DNA of 64,000 bases from Paraburkholderia phytofirmans PsJN (GTDB lineage Bacteria; Pseudomonadota; Gammaproteobacteria; Burkholderiales; Burkholderiaceae). The number at the start of each line of letters is the position of its first letter. The first letter of the stretch is position 1. The DNA is taken from positions 1 to 64,000 of the forward strand of contig NC_010676.1 of assembly GCF_000020125.1 (NCBI RefSeq), read 5' to 3'. The notes under the pieces were generated by a model. The model searched no databases and had not been told where the DNA came from. It worked only from the letters and a program-made list of their open reading frames with translations. The translations under genes and the position numbers were made by a program. Below are positions 51,162 through 61,097 of the stretch, in pieces.

Positions 51162-51839
51162 ATGAAGCTGCTGCTCATCGAAGACAACCCCACGCTGGCG
51201 CACTGGCTCGCGAAGATGCTGGAGCAGGAGGCGTTCGCGCTCGACACCGTGCAGGACGGCGACGCCGCCGACCAGCTGCTGCGCACCAATCACTACGACG
51301 TGATCCTGCTCGACCTGAATCTGCCCAAGCTGTCGGGCAAGAACGTGCTGCGGCGACTGCGTCAGCGTGGCGACGCGACGCCGGTGCTGATTCTGACGGC
51401 GAGCGGTTCGATCGACGAAAAAGTGGAGTTGCTCGGCGCCGGCGCGGACGATTACCTGGTCAAGCCGTTCGAAGTGCGCGAGTTGATCGCGCGGATCAAG
51501 GTGGCGATCCGCAGGCAGTCGCCCTCCAAGGCGAGTGAAGTGGTATGCGGCGATCTCACGTTCGACATCGACACGCGGCAGTTCACGCTGAAGGGCGCGC
51601 CGCTGAACGTCACGCCGCGCGAGCGCTCGGTACTCGAAACGTTGATCCTGCGTCTGGGCAAAACCGTGACGAAGCCGGCGCTGGTCGACGCGATCTTCAC
51701 GCTCGCCGACGAGCCGAGTGAAGACGCCGTCGAAATCTACATTTCGCGTCTGCGCAAGAAACTCGACGGCAGTTCGGCGGCGATCGTGACGCTGCGCGGG
51801 CTCGGTTATCTGCTGCGCAAGAAAGAAGATGACCAATAG
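51162..51839 (+). CDS. OmpR-family response regulator 1 (TctD/QseB-like)
   Basis: This 225-residue regulator has a receiver domain with acidic pair IEDN and phosphorylatable Asp51 in VILLDLNLP, Lys in LVKPFEV, and a winged-helix output domain (LNVTPRERSVLETLILRLGKTVTKPALVDAIF, IYISRLRKKLDGSSAAIVTLRGLGYLLRK). I chose MKLLLIEDN at 51162 by family start. It is divergent from solute-binding protein 1 across 250 bp and overlaps the kinase start by 11 bp. It probably controls the importer. Confidence 0.92.
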   Translation: MKLLLIEDNPTLAHWLAKMLEQEAFALDTVQDGDAADQLLRTNHYDVILLDLNLPKLSGKNVLRRLRQRGDATPVLILTASGSIDEKVELLGAGADDYLVKPFEVRELIARIKVAIRRQSPSKASEVVCGDLTFDIDTRQFTLKGAPLNVTPRERSVLETLILRLGKTVTKPALVDAIFTLADEPSEDAVEIYISRLRKKLDGSSAAIVTLRGLGYLLRKKEDDQ

Positions 51840-53223
51840 TCTGCGCATGCGCCTGTTGTGGTGGCTGCTGGTGCCGCTCGCGTTGTACGTATTCGTGACC
51901 GGCAAGGCCGAATACGACAATGCGCGGCGCACGGCGGATCTGGTGCAGGACAATCAGTTGATTTCGTCGGCGCGCATGATCGCGGGCGAAGTGGAATGGG
52001 TGGACGGCTTCCTGCGCGTGGATGTGCCGCCCGCCGCGCTCGAAGTATTCGTGTCGCCTTATCGCGATCAGGTGTTCTATAGCGTGCAGGTCGACGACGG
52101 ACGCCTGCTCGCCGGAATACCCGATTTCCCGGCGCGTCCGGTGCAGACACCCGATACGCCGGATCACTACGACACCCGTTTGCAAGGCCACGATGTGCGG
52201 GCGGTCGGCCTCGTGCGTCTCATGTACGACAACGGTGCGACGCGCCGCGTGCGCGTGACGGTCGGCAAAACCGTGCGTTCGCGTGACGCCATGGCGCAGC
52301 AGTTGTGGCAACCGCAACTCGTGCGGCAGATCGAGATGATCGTGTTGGCGGTCGCGTTGGTGTGTATCGGCCTCACGTTCGAGTTACGGCCGCTGATGAA
52401 AGTGAAAGAGGAGGTCGCGGATCGCGACCCGATGCAATTGGAGCCGATTCGTGTCGAGCGTCTGCATACCGAGTTGCGGCCGATCGTGGAAGCCATCAAT
52501 CAATGCATCGCACGGCTCGGCGTGCAGGTGGCAGCGCAACGCCGCTTTATCGCCGACGCCGCGCATCAGTTGCGCACGCCGCTCACTTTGCTCGGCACGC
52601 AATTGCAGTTCGCGCGGCAACAGGACGGCTTGAACCCGGCGCTCGACGAAGCACTGGCCGCCATGCATCGCAGTAATCGCTCTATGGTGGGTCTCACGAA
52701 CAAGCTGCTTCTGCTCGCGCAAGCCGAGGCCGCCGACAACAAACAACTCGCCGTGGAAACGGTGGACCTGGTGCCGCTCGCATTGGAAGTCGTGGAGGAC
52801 CTCGCGTTGCTCGCGCAGGCCAGAGACATCGATCTCGGCGCCGAGCTGAACGGTGCCGCGCCGGTGGCGGGGCACCGCGGGCTATTGCAGGCGTTGATTG
52901 CCAATCTCGCTGAGAACGCGATCCGCTATACGGGCAGCGGCGGTCACGTCACCGTGGGCGTGAGCGCCGACGCCGATACGGTCACCGTGAGCGTGCTGGA
53001 CGATGGTCCCGGCATCCCGGCCGAGTCGCGCGGCCGCGTGTTCGAGCCGTTCTTCCGGGCGTCGGCGGATACGGAGGGCACCGGCTTGGGCCTCGCCATC
53101 GTGCGTGAAATCGCGGACGCCCATCACGGCGAGATCGCGCTCAAGCCGGGCGATGGCGGCAAGGGCGTCCACATCAGCGTGGTGTTTCCGCGAGCCGCGG
53201 CAGAGCGTTTTAAGGCCGGTTGA
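51829..53223 (+). CDS. Sensor histidine kinase 1 (TctE-like, 2CSK_N type)
   Basis: This 464-residue kinase has two transmembrane helices (about 8-23 and 168-186) flanking a roughly 145-residue periplasmic 2CSK_N-type sensor domain. A short linker leads to the phosphoacceptor His246 in FIADAAHQLRTPLTLL, N-box LAENAIRYTG, G1 DDGPGIP, F-box FEPFFRA and G2 GTGLGLAIV. All kinase motifs are present. It overlaps its response regulator and has a paralogue at 54486. Such kinases sense tricarboxylates or related solutes, often with a periplasmic binding protein. Confidence 0.93.
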   Translation: MTNSLRMRLLWWLLVPLALYVFVTGKAEYDNARRTADLVQDNQLISSARMIAGEVEWVDGFLRVDVPPAALEVFVSPYRDQVFYSVQVDDGRLLAGIPDFPARPVQTPDTPDHYDTRLQGHDVRAVGLVRLMYDNGATRRVRVTVGKTVRSRDAMAQQLWQPQLVRQIEMIVLAVALVCIGLTFELRPLMKVKEEVADRDPMQLEPIRVERLHTELRPIVEAINQCIARLGVQVAAQRRFIADAAHQLRTPLTLLGTQLQFARQQDGLNPALDEALAAMHRSNRSMVGLTNKLLLLAQAEAADNKQLAVETVDLVPLALEVVEDLALLAQARDIDLGAELNGAAPVAGHRGLLQALIANLAENAIRYTGSGGHVTVGVSADADTVTVSVLDDGPGIPAESRGRVFEPFFRASADTEGTGLGLAIVREIADAHHGEIALKPGDGGKGVHISVVFPRAAAERFKAG

Positions 53224-53378
53224 AGCCGCTGTTTCATCGCGACTCAGGACAAACCCGCGATCAGGACCGCAAAGGCGTTGGCGAAAGCTTTGAGAAGGAT
53301 TCGCGCGCCTAGAATTTTTGCAGGCGATCCTTCAGGCGCCGACCGCGAATGCGGAAAAACAACGGAGACATCGTCACC

Positions 53379-54419
53379 ATGCCTCATGCTGTGACGCGCG
53401 TTGCGCGCGCCCTCCATGCCGCCGTCGCGGCGTCGCTCACGATCTTCCTGCTCGCGCAGCCGGCTGCCCCCGCGCGGGCCGACTCGCCCGAAAAAATCGT
53501 CATCATGGTGGGCGGTATTACCAAGCTCATCTATCTGCCCGCACGCCTGACCGAACAGCTTGGGTACTTCAAGGCGGAAGGACTCGACGTCGAACTGCAA
53601 TCGCAGCCGGCGGGCGTCGATGCGGAAAACGAACTGCTCGCGGGCGGCGTGCAGGCCGTAGTCGGCTTCTACGATCACGCGATCGATCTGCAAGCCAAGG
53701 GTAAGGAAATCAAGGCGATCGTCGTGTTTGGCCAGGTGCCCGGCGAAGTGGAGATGGTCGCGGCCAGGGCGGCCGGTTCGATCAGAAGCATGGCCGACGT
53801 GAAGGGTAAAACGCTCGGCGTGACGGGGCTCGGTTCTTCGACCAACTTTCTCACGCAGTACCTCGCCAGCCTCAAAGGCGTGCCGCGTTCACAGTACACG
53901 GTGCTGCCGGTGGGCGCGGACAACAGCTTTATCGCGGCGATCCGGCAAGGGCGTATCGATGCGGGCATGACTACCGAGCCGACTGTCTCGCAACTGCTGA
54001 AATCCGGCGACGCCAGGGTACTGGTGGACATGCGTAATGTCGAAGGTACACGCGCCGCGCTCGGTGGAACTTATCCGGCCTCAAGCCTGTATGTGCAGAG
54101 CGCGTGGCTCGACACGCACCCGCAAGAGGCGGCCAAACTGGCGCGCGCATTGGTGAAGACGTTGCGATATCTGAATACACATAGCGCCGAAGAGATCGCC
54201 GCGCAGATGCCGAAAGACTACATCGGCAATGACGAGGCGCTTTATGTGAGCGCGTTGAAGGCCTCGCTGCCGATGTTCACCGCCGACGGCAAGATGCCCG
54301 CCGACGGGCCGGAAACGGTGCTCAAGGTGCTGGCGGGTTTCAACCCTTCGGTGAAGGGTCGTCATATCGATCTGTCGAGAACCTTCACCAATCAGTTCGT
54401 CAATGAAGTGAAACCGTAG
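53379..54419 (+). CDS. ABC solute-binding protein 2 (paralogue of 49893-50912)
   Basis: This protein of about 346 residues has a signal peptide ending PARA, then IVIMVGGITKLIYLPARLTE, GYFKAEGLDVELQSQPAGVDAENELLAG and NEEALYVSALKASLP-like segments nearly identical to solute-binding protein 1. I prefer the ATG at 53379 with GGAG upstream; the one at 53349 adds ten residues. No permease or ATPase gene accompanies it. It lies between the two sensor kinases, so it may share the importer of copy 1 or act as a ligand-presenting co-receptor for kinase 2. Confidence 0.9.
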   Translation: MPHAVTRVARALHAAVAASLTIFLLAQPAAPARADSPEKIVIMVGGITKLIYLPARLTEQLGYFKAEGLDVELQSQPAGVDAENELLAGGVQAVVGFYDHAIDLQAKGKEIKAIVVFGQVPGEVEMVAARAAGSIRSMADVKGKTLGVTGLGSSTNFLTQYLASLKGVPRSQYTVLPVGADNSFIAAIRQGRIDAGMTTEPTVSQLLKSGDARVLVDMRNVEGTRAALGGTYPASSLYVQSAWLDTHPQEAAKLARALVKTLRYLNTHSAEEIAAQMPKDYIGNDEALYVSALKASLPMFTADGKMPADGPETVLKVLAGFNPSVKGRHIDLSRTFTNQFVNEVKP

Positions 54420-54485
54420 TACGGAAGCCGGCCGCTTCTCTTTCGACGAGGCACGCCGGCATCTTTTAGAGAGGGACGACGCATC

Positions 54486-55868
54486 GTGTTCTCAGGCAGC
54501 TTGCGCGGACGCTTGCTGTGGTGGCTACTGCTGCCACTGGCGGCGTTCGTTTCCATTTCCGGCGTGATTTCGTATCGCAACGCGCAGACCACGGCGGACC
54601 TCGTGCAGGACAATGCGTTGCTCTCGTCGATGCGCATCATCGGCGAGGATATCGATTGGGATAACGGCAATGTCTCGATCCAGATTCCGCCGGCTGCGCT
54701 TGAACTGTTCGAATCGCCGGAACAGGACAGCGTGTTCTATCGCGTTGAGGCAAGCGGCCACCGCCTTGTGGAGGGCAGTCTGGAGTTGCCATTGCCGCCG
54801 CAAACCGGTGACAAACCAACGCTCTACATGACCCGTCTTGAGGACGGCCGCGCCGTGCGCGCAGTCGCCTACGTCCGGCAGCTTTACGACACCGGACGCA
54901 CGGAAGAAGTCATCGTCGCGGTTGCGAAAACCGAGGGCTCGCGAGATGCGATGGTGTGGCGCCTGCTGCGTCCGCAACTATTCGGCGAGGTTCTCACGCT
55001 CGTGCTCGCGATGGTGTTCGTGTACCTCGGATTGACATTCGAGCTGCGTCCCCTGATGAAAGTGAAAGACGACGTCGCCGATCGTAATCCGTCGCAGCTA
55101 CAGCCAATACGTGTGGCGCGCTTGCATGTCGAACTGAGACCGATCGTCGATGCAATCAACCAGTGCATCGCGCGGATGGGTCAGCAGGCAGCGACTCAGC
55201 GGCAATTCATTTCCGATGCCGCGCATCAGATGCGCACGCCGCTCACGCTGCTGGTCGCGCAAATCCAGTTTGCGAGGCAACGGGAAAACCGCGACGCACC
55301 GCTCGCCGAAGCGTTGGCAGGCATGCACAAGAGCAGCCGCAAGTTGACCACCTTGACCGACAAACTTCTGCTGCTCGCGCAGGCGGAGTCCGCCGCGCCC
55401 GTCAGTGCCTGCGAACGCGTCGATCTCAGTGCATTGATCGCGGGTGTGCTGGAGGAGTTGATCGCATTCGCGCAGTCTCGTGAAATCGATCTGGGTGCCG
55501 AACTGGAAGACGGAATGGTCGTGACCGGCGACGAGGCGTTGACCGCGGCGCTCGTCACCAATCTTGTCGACAACGCGCTGCGTTATACCCAGGCTGGCGG
55601 TCGCGTCACCGTGCAGACCACCCGTCTTAATGACATCGCCATCGTGCGTGTGATCGACAATGGACCGGGTATCAAGCCCGATGCGCGGGCGCGAGTGTTC
55701 GAACGCTTCTATCGCGCGTCGAGTCATGCAGACGGCACTGGCCTCGGCCTGCCGATTGTGCGCGAGATTGCTCATCGGCAGGGCGGTACCGTCACGCTCG
55801 AATCCGGCGAGGATGGTATTGGGTTCGTCGCCACGGTGGGAATGCGAATCTGGACCGCCGCGACATGA
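54486..55868 (+). CDS. Sensor histidine kinase 2 (paralogue of kinase 1)
   Basis: This 460-residue kinase has the same plan as kinase 1: helices at about 10-28 and 168-186, a 2CSK_N-type periplasmic domain, phosphoacceptor His247 in FISDAAHQMRTPLTLL, N-box LVDNALRYTQ, G1 DNGPGIK and G2 GTGLGLPIV. The GTG start follows GAGAGGGACGACGC. The sensor domains of the two kinases are clearly related but differ at many sites, so they may read different ligands or affinities. It precedes its regulator by 25 bp. Confidence 0.93.
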   Translation: MFSGSLRGRLLWWLLLPLAAFVSISGVISYRNAQTTADLVQDNALLSSMRIIGEDIDWDNGNVSIQIPPAALELFESPEQDSVFYRVEASGHRLVEGSLELPLPPQTGDKPTLYMTRLEDGRAVRAVAYVRQLYDTGRTEEVIVAVAKTEGSRDAMVWRLLRPQLFGEVLTLVLAMVFVYLGLTFELRPLMKVKDDVADRNPSQLQPIRVARLHVELRPIVDAINQCIARMGQQAATQRQFISDAAHQMRTPLTLLVAQIQFARQRENRDAPLAEALAGMHKSSRKLTTLTDKLLLLAQAESAAPVSACERVDLSALIAGVLEELIAFAQSREIDLGAELEDGMVVTGDEALTAALVTNLVDNALRYTQAGGRVTVQTTRLNDIAIVRVIDNGPGIKPDARARVFERFYRASSHADGTGLGLPIVREIAHRQGGTVTLESGEDGIGFVATVGMRIWTAAT

Positions 55869-55893
55869 TGCGCGACTAAACAAAGGAAGAGCG

Positions 55894-56592
<699 letters not shown>

Positions 56593-56774
56593 TGGCTCAA
56601 GGGCGAATCGAATCGCCTGACCGTACGTTGTCAATCCCATTGCGTTTAGTGTTTTCACCGACGTTTGCCGCGTGCCCGCGAAAGAGGCGTGAAGGGTTGG
56701 TCTGACTATCCTCGGTTCTGCTACTCAAGTGGAAATCAGATCAATTCAACGCAGCAGGTTCGGAGGAGACATCG

Positions 56775-57899
56775 ATGAAAAAGTCCAGGTTGTTGCTGGT
56801 GGCAAGCGCTGGCGCATTGGCAATGGGGAGCGCTCATGCGCAATCGAACGTTCAGCTTTACGGCTTGATGGATCTGAGCGCGGTGTCCTATCAGACCAAT
56901 GCTAATGCAGACGGCAAGCATGTAGTTTCTATGGGTATCAACGGCGAGCCGTGGTTCAGCGGGAGCCGGTTCGGTATGAAAGGCGCGGAAGATCTGGGCG
57001 GCGGCCTCCGGGCGATCTTCAAGCTCGAAGCGGAATATCGCGTGAGCGACGGCGCGATGGAAGATCCCGGTCAGCTCTTCGACCGCGATGCCTGGGTGGG
57101 CGTGGAGAGCGACACGTTCGGCAAGTTCACGGCCGGGTTCCAGAACACGGTGGCGCGCGACGCCGCGGCGATTTACGGTGACCCGTACACCAGCGCTTCG
57201 CTGAACACGGAAGAAGGCGGTTGGACCAATACCAACAACTTCAAACAAATGATTTTCTACGCGGGCAGTGCGACCGGCACGCGTTACGAAAACGGCCTCG
57301 TCTGGAAGAAGCTCTTCTACAACGGGCTTTTTGCAGCGGCCGGATACGCGTTCGGCAACAAGACGAGCTTTGGCAACAACGCGACCTACACCGGCGCGCT
57401 GGGCTATAACGGCGGTCCGTTCAACGTGTCCGCGTTCTACAACCACGTGAACAACAACGGCTTCACCAACAAGGCGTACTCGATTGGCGGCAACTACACG
57501 TACAGCATCTTTCGCGTGAACGCCGGCTATTTCCATTACTCCGGCGATCAAGGTGCGCTGGGCGAACGCCGTGACAATGCGTGGACGGTCTCTTTCAGGC
57601 TGGCGCCGAAGGGGCCGCTCGACTACGAAATCGGCTATCAGCAGATGCATGCCTCGAACGCCGCATTCGACGACAATGGCAGCATCGCCAATGCCAACCT
57701 CGGCTTCAATCCGGATACGGGAACCGGCAGCGGCTATAAGGAAACGTTGTACGGCTCAGTGTTCTATCATTTTTCCAAGCGCACGGAAGTGTACGTGGCC
57801 GGCGACTACATGAAGCTGCACCGGGGCTATGTCATCGCGTCGACGTTTGGCGCGAAGAACCAGTTGGAACTGACGACGGGCATTCGCACGCGTTTCTAA
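56775..57899 (+). CDS. Gram-negative porin
   Basis: This 374-residue porin has a signal peptide MKKSRLLLVASAGALAMGSAHA, then SNVQLYGLMDLSAVSYQTN, GMKGAEDLGGGLRAIFKLEAEY, RDAWVGVESDTFGKFTAGFQ and a C-terminal GIRTRF with final Phe. The start has GGAGGAGAC upstream. It lies 182 bp after response regulator 2 in the same direction and may serve the same uptake system, though it could be an independent gene. Confidence 0.92.
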   Translation: MKKSRLLLVASAGALAMGSAHAQSNVQLYGLMDLSAVSYQTNANADGKHVVSMGINGEPWFSGSRFGMKGAEDLGGGLRAIFKLEAEYRVSDGAMEDPGQLFDRDAWVGVESDTFGKFTAGFQNTVARDAAAIYGDPYTSASLNTEEGGWTNTNNFKQMIFYAGSATGTRYENGLVWKKLFYNGLFAAAGYAFGNKTSFGNNATYTGALGYNGGPFNVSAFYNHVNNNGFTNKAYSIGGNYTYSIFRVNAGYFHYSGDQGALGERRDNAWTVSFRLAPKGPLDYEIGYQQMHASNAAFDDNGSIANANLGFNPDTGTGSGYKETLYGSVFYHFSKRTEVYVAGDYMKLHRGYVIASTFGAKNQLELTTGIRTRF

Positions 57900-57965
57900 G
57901 GGTTGTTTCCGATAACCGCCGCCGATGTCGTGCGGCGGTTTCGTTTCCGCAGGCAACTCACGTAA

Positions 57966-58511
57966 GGCTTCCCTAAGCTTATCCATTGCATAGTCGGCAC
58001 GCAGATCACCGACGCGCTAACGGACAAACCCGGTGTCAGTCTCTACGCCGGCACGGCCGTATTCGCTCTGGCTCTCATTCTGGTTTTCGCGCTCTGGTAT
58101 ATCAGCGAACGAACGCTCTCCATTCACACCATTTATACGACACGCAGAAAGCTTTTTTATTGGGCTGCGGTGTTTGCTGCGTTCGCGTCGCGCACAGCGG
58201 CCGGCGATCTCGCAACCGAAGCGCTGGGACTTGGCTTTGTCATCGGCGCGATTGCATTCGGTACGCTGATTGTTCTGGTGAGTTCGATCTATTACGCCGG
58301 CTGCAAGGCGCGCATCAAGAACCTCGAACTCGCGTGGGACGACGCCGAGCCGTCGCTGAAGCCGCGCGCCGGCGCGGACTGGCATAAGGTCGATAAAGCA
58401 ATCGATCGCGCGCTGAGCGCGTTGCGTGCGAGTGCGCCGAGTGCAGTGGAATGCAAACAGTCGCTCGCCGATCTCATGGCGGTCATGGATCGCATGAGCG
58501 GTAAAGTCTGA
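57966..58511 (+). pseudogene. Chimeric remnant of a COG4705/DUF347-type membrane protein gene
   Basis: An open frame from 57966 encodes [20 protein letters not shown], a helix [20 protein letters not shown], the family-like [23 protein letters not shown] and [15 protein letters not shown] with a further helix. This resembles the middle of DUF347-repeat membrane proteins. No ATG, GTG or TTG opens this part; the first is a GTG at 58170. The last 70 codons ([20 protein letters not shown] ... [10 protein letters not shown]) are soluble and helical and unlike that family. The locus therefore looks like a deletion fusion of two genes. A short product from GTG 58170 (113 residues) remains possible. 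Confidence 0.5.
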
Positions 58512-58603
58512 TGCGGGAATGCTGCGTGATTGTGGAGTTGGGCCGTTAGAAAGCGCGGCACTTACCCGTCGTTACGGGACTCGAACGAATTAAACCGTAT
58601 TAA

Positions 58604-58882
58604 TCAAACGTTCGAAATCTCCGGGTCATGCAGAGGAAGGCGCTCGTTCACCAGTTCCAGCACGCCCGTCTTCTTCCACGCCATGTACCGAAGATAGCAA
58701 GTCTGCTGCGGCGGGAAAGTCGCTGGAAGTCTGTGCCATTTTTCTTCTCGTTGCTGCAGCCAGAGTATCGCGTTGAGGATGTCGCGATCGCTGCGGCGAG
58801 GCCGTCCGCGTGTTGACGAAAGCACGGGGAAAAGACTTTGGACGCGGGCCCAATCGGCGTCTGAAAGCGGGATTTCTAGCAT
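58604..58882 (-). pseudogene. IS5-type transposase N-terminal remnant (DUF4096-like)
   Basis: The 92-residue product carries only the N-terminal DUF4096 domain of IS5-family transposases: LSDADWARVQSLFPVLSSTRGRPRRSDRDILNAILWLQQREEKWHRLP and FPPQQTCYLRYMAWKKTGVLE. The DDE catalytic domain is absent. An upstream alternative start at 58939 exists. I saw no terminal inverted repeats around it. It may be a relic, or a domesticated DNA-binding protein kept near the exopolysaccharide region. Confidence 0.65.
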
Positions 58883-59017
58883 CGATCTGGTCTGAGTACT
58901 GTGTGGGTGTTGGTAGTCTTTACGTGCTGCGGTTGGCATTGATACTAGTCAATCTATTCCGCTCGGTCAAATTTTCCTGCTGGACGTCTTCGCGCGCAAT
59001 TGCGTGGCGAGCGAAGC

Positions 59018-59050
59018 AGCGTAACGTCACGTGGAATGCTACGTTACGCT
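59018..59050. promoter_or_regulatory. Inverted repeat upstream of the EAL gene
   Basis: Perfect 10-bp arms AGCGTAACGT and ACGTTACGCT are separated by 13 bp and centred about 184 bp before the EAL-protein ATG. Size and spacing suit a dimeric regulator binding site. No cognate regulator is evident nearby. Confidence 0.5.
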
Positions 59051-59217
59051 CGCATTCGCGCAAACGTTTGGCAACGCAATTCGCGCCTCCGCGCGGTTCA
59101 TTCTTTTTATCGAGAATGCCCGTGCGGCGTGGTTCTCTCATCTTTAATCCACTCTCTTTATGCATTGAGCGGTGTACATGGCATGACATGTGCATACGTT
59201 GGCGGGGTTTGAATATC

Positions 59218-60105
59218 ATGTCCGCCATGTACACGCTCGACTATGCACAACCCAAATCGCTTGCAAACGCGTTGGACTCACGCGTCGACTTTGTTGCGCA
59301 GAATGACGCGGAGACTTCCGGCGATGCTTCCTTGCGCCTGAGCGAACTCGAACGCCGTGTTTGCGATGGACTGCATGCGGGCGAATTCCATCTTGTGTTT
59401 CAAGGCGCGTATCGCGCCGCGAGTGGCGTATTGGCGCGCCTTGAAGCGCAAGTTCGATGGATGCATCCGGATTACGGCTTGCTGTTGCCGGGCATTTTTA
59501 TGATGCCGCTCGACCATCCGATAGTTGCGCGCGAGATGGTTTCATTCGTCGTGGACAGCGTTTGCCGTGAATTGCGCGACGCTCTCCGCGCGAAGTTGCC
59601 GTTGCAGCCCATTGCGATTACGGTGCCCGCTCAAGTGGCGTTGCTCGATTCGTTCGCAGAAGAACTTGTGCGAGTGGCCGGTTCGTATGGCGTGCCGGCG
59701 TCTCTGCTTGAAATTGAAGTTACCGATAGCGTAGAAGCAGCAAAGCTATTGTCTTTGCGTACGTTGACCGAGGGTCTTCGCGCAGCAGGTATTGGTCTTT
59801 CGATAGGCAAGTGGGGTAATGGCGCGTCGTCGCTGGCCTCGCTCGGGTCGCTCGATGTCGACACCGTCGTTGTCGCGCGCGAGTTGATGCCGGCAGTTCC
59901 GGGCGACAAGCGTGGCGCCGCGGTGATGACCGCGATCATGGACCTGCTGCACGCGCTCGATCTGCGAGTGGTGGTGAGCGGCGTCGATACACAAGAACAG
60001 TTTCGGTGGCTGTGCCGATGGCCGGAAGCGCTCGTGCAGGGGGTGTTGTTCGGGCGTCCGAAGGTGGGGTTGGCGCGGGTGTTGGAGCTAAGGTGGGAGG
60101 CGTGA
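59218..60105 (+). CDS. Degenerate EAL-domain protein
   Basis: This 295-residue protein carries a single EAL fold (about 50-285). Normal phosphodiesterases have EAL near the first strand and DDFGTG in the catalytic loop. Here these read LEAQVRW and SIGKWGNGASSLASL, so the Leu and both metal-binding Asp residues of DDFGTG are missing. VVVSGVDTQEQFRW replaces the usual EGVET segment, while QGVLFGRP is kept. Cyclic-di-GMP hydrolysis is therefore unlikely; a binding or scaffold role is plausible. I chose the ATG at 59218; an in-frame ATG lies at 59227. It is convergent with the exopolysaccharide operon, which fits a regulator of matrix production. Confidence 0.82.
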   Translation: MSAMYTLDYAQPKSLANALDSRVDFVAQNDAETSGDASLRLSELERRVCDGLHAGEFHLVFQGAYRAASGVLARLEAQVRWMHPDYGLLLPGIFMMPLDHPIVAREMVSFVVDSVCRELRDALRAKLPLQPIAITVPAQVALLDSFAEELVRVAGSYGVPASLLEIEVTDSVEAAKLLSLRTLTEGLRAAGIGLSIGKWGNGASSLASLGSLDVDTVVVARELMPAVPGDKRGAAVMTAIMDLLHALDLRVVVSGVDTQEQFRWLCRWPEALVQGVLFGRPKVGLARVLELRWEA

Positions 60106-60301
60106 CGGACCGAGTTACGGTACGAACTGCTTCTAGATGCCCAGAAGGTTAGCCGCGGTGGCGTCTGCAAAACAAGTGGCTGTCCGACGGCACCACTCCT
60201 TGGTTTCGCTTCGAAGAGATTGGCTTGCCACTTAGTCGATCTGCGGGTGCGTTTAAAACAGCGCTCACTAGGAGCGCTGCGGCCACATTCCATGGTGAGT
60301 G

Positions 60302-61060
60302 TCAGTGTTCGCCTGCCATCCGCTTGAACGCGGAGGCGAGTCGTGCCCTCAACAACATCACCGCGAACCTGTTGTTGGTGACGAAATAGCGCTTCCACAT
60401 ACGCCTTGGCTCCTGAATGACCCGGTAAGCCCATTCCAGACCGTGCCGTTGCATCCACTGCGGAGCCCGGCGTACTTTGCCCGCGACGACGTCGAAAGTG
60501 CCGCCGACACCCATTACGAAGTCGACGCCGAGACGATCTTGCCATCGATTGATAAAGCTCTCTTTCTTCGGCGATGTGATCGCGACGAAGAGGAGTTTGG
60601 CGCCAGATTTCCGAATCGTCTCGACCATACCCTCTTCGTCATCCCAGAAGTACCCGTGATGGTAGCCAGCGATTCTCAGTTCGGGGTGTCGCAGCGTCAC
60701 GACCGCCGCAGTCCGTGCCACCACCTCATCAGTTGCGCCAAGGAGGAATACGGGCAGCTCGCGTGCCGCCGCCATCTGCAAGAGACGGTCGAAGAGATCG
60801 ACTCCCGCTACTCGTTCCGGCACGGCGTGACCCAGCAGGCGTGCGCCCCAAACTACACCCATGCCGTCGATGTTTACAATGTCGCAAGCACGGACCGATG
60901 AATAAAGTACGCTGTCTGTCTGCATGTTGACGAGCTTCGCAACATTAACCACAACGTGCTGCGTAAACTGCCGGGCCTCAATGCGATCGCCAATGATGTT
61001 TACTGTCTCCTGCATGGTGGCAATGTCCATCGGGCATCCAAATAGCTCGATTCGTTTCAC
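60302..61060 (-). CDS. WecG/TagA/CpsF-family glycosyltransferase (GT26)
   Basis: This 252-residue transferase has the family motifs NVAKLVNMQTD, IVNIDGMGVVWGARLLG, RVAGVDLFDRLL, PVFLLGATDEVVARTA, AITSPKKESFI and MGVGGTFDVVAGKVRRAPQWMQRHGLEWAYRVIQEPRRMWKRY. GT26 enzymes add N-acetylmannosaminuronate or similar sugars to lipid-linked intermediates at the inner membrane. It is the last visible gene of a minus-strand exopolysaccharide operon. The donor sugar is unknown. Confidence 0.92.
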   Translation of the reverse strand: MKRIELFGCPMDIATMQETVNIIGDRIEARQFTQHVVVNVAKLVNMQTDSVLYSSVRACDIVNIDGMGVVWGARLLGHAVPERVAGVDLFDRLLQMAAARELPVFLLGATDEVVARTAAVVTLRHPELRIAGYHHGYFWDDEEGMVETIRKSGAKLLFVAITSPKKESFINRWQDRLGVDFVMGVGGTFDVVAGKVRRAPQWMQRHGLEWAYRVIQEPRRMWKRYFVTNNRFAVMLLRARLASAFKRMAGEH

Positions 61061-61097
61061 TGTCTTCCCCTAGTATTAATTGATCTTTTTATTTCTC

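Noticed and set aside
58604..58882. Intact IS5 insertion sequence
   Set aside because: Only the N-terminal DUF4096-like domain remains, with no DDE domain and no terminal repeats seen.
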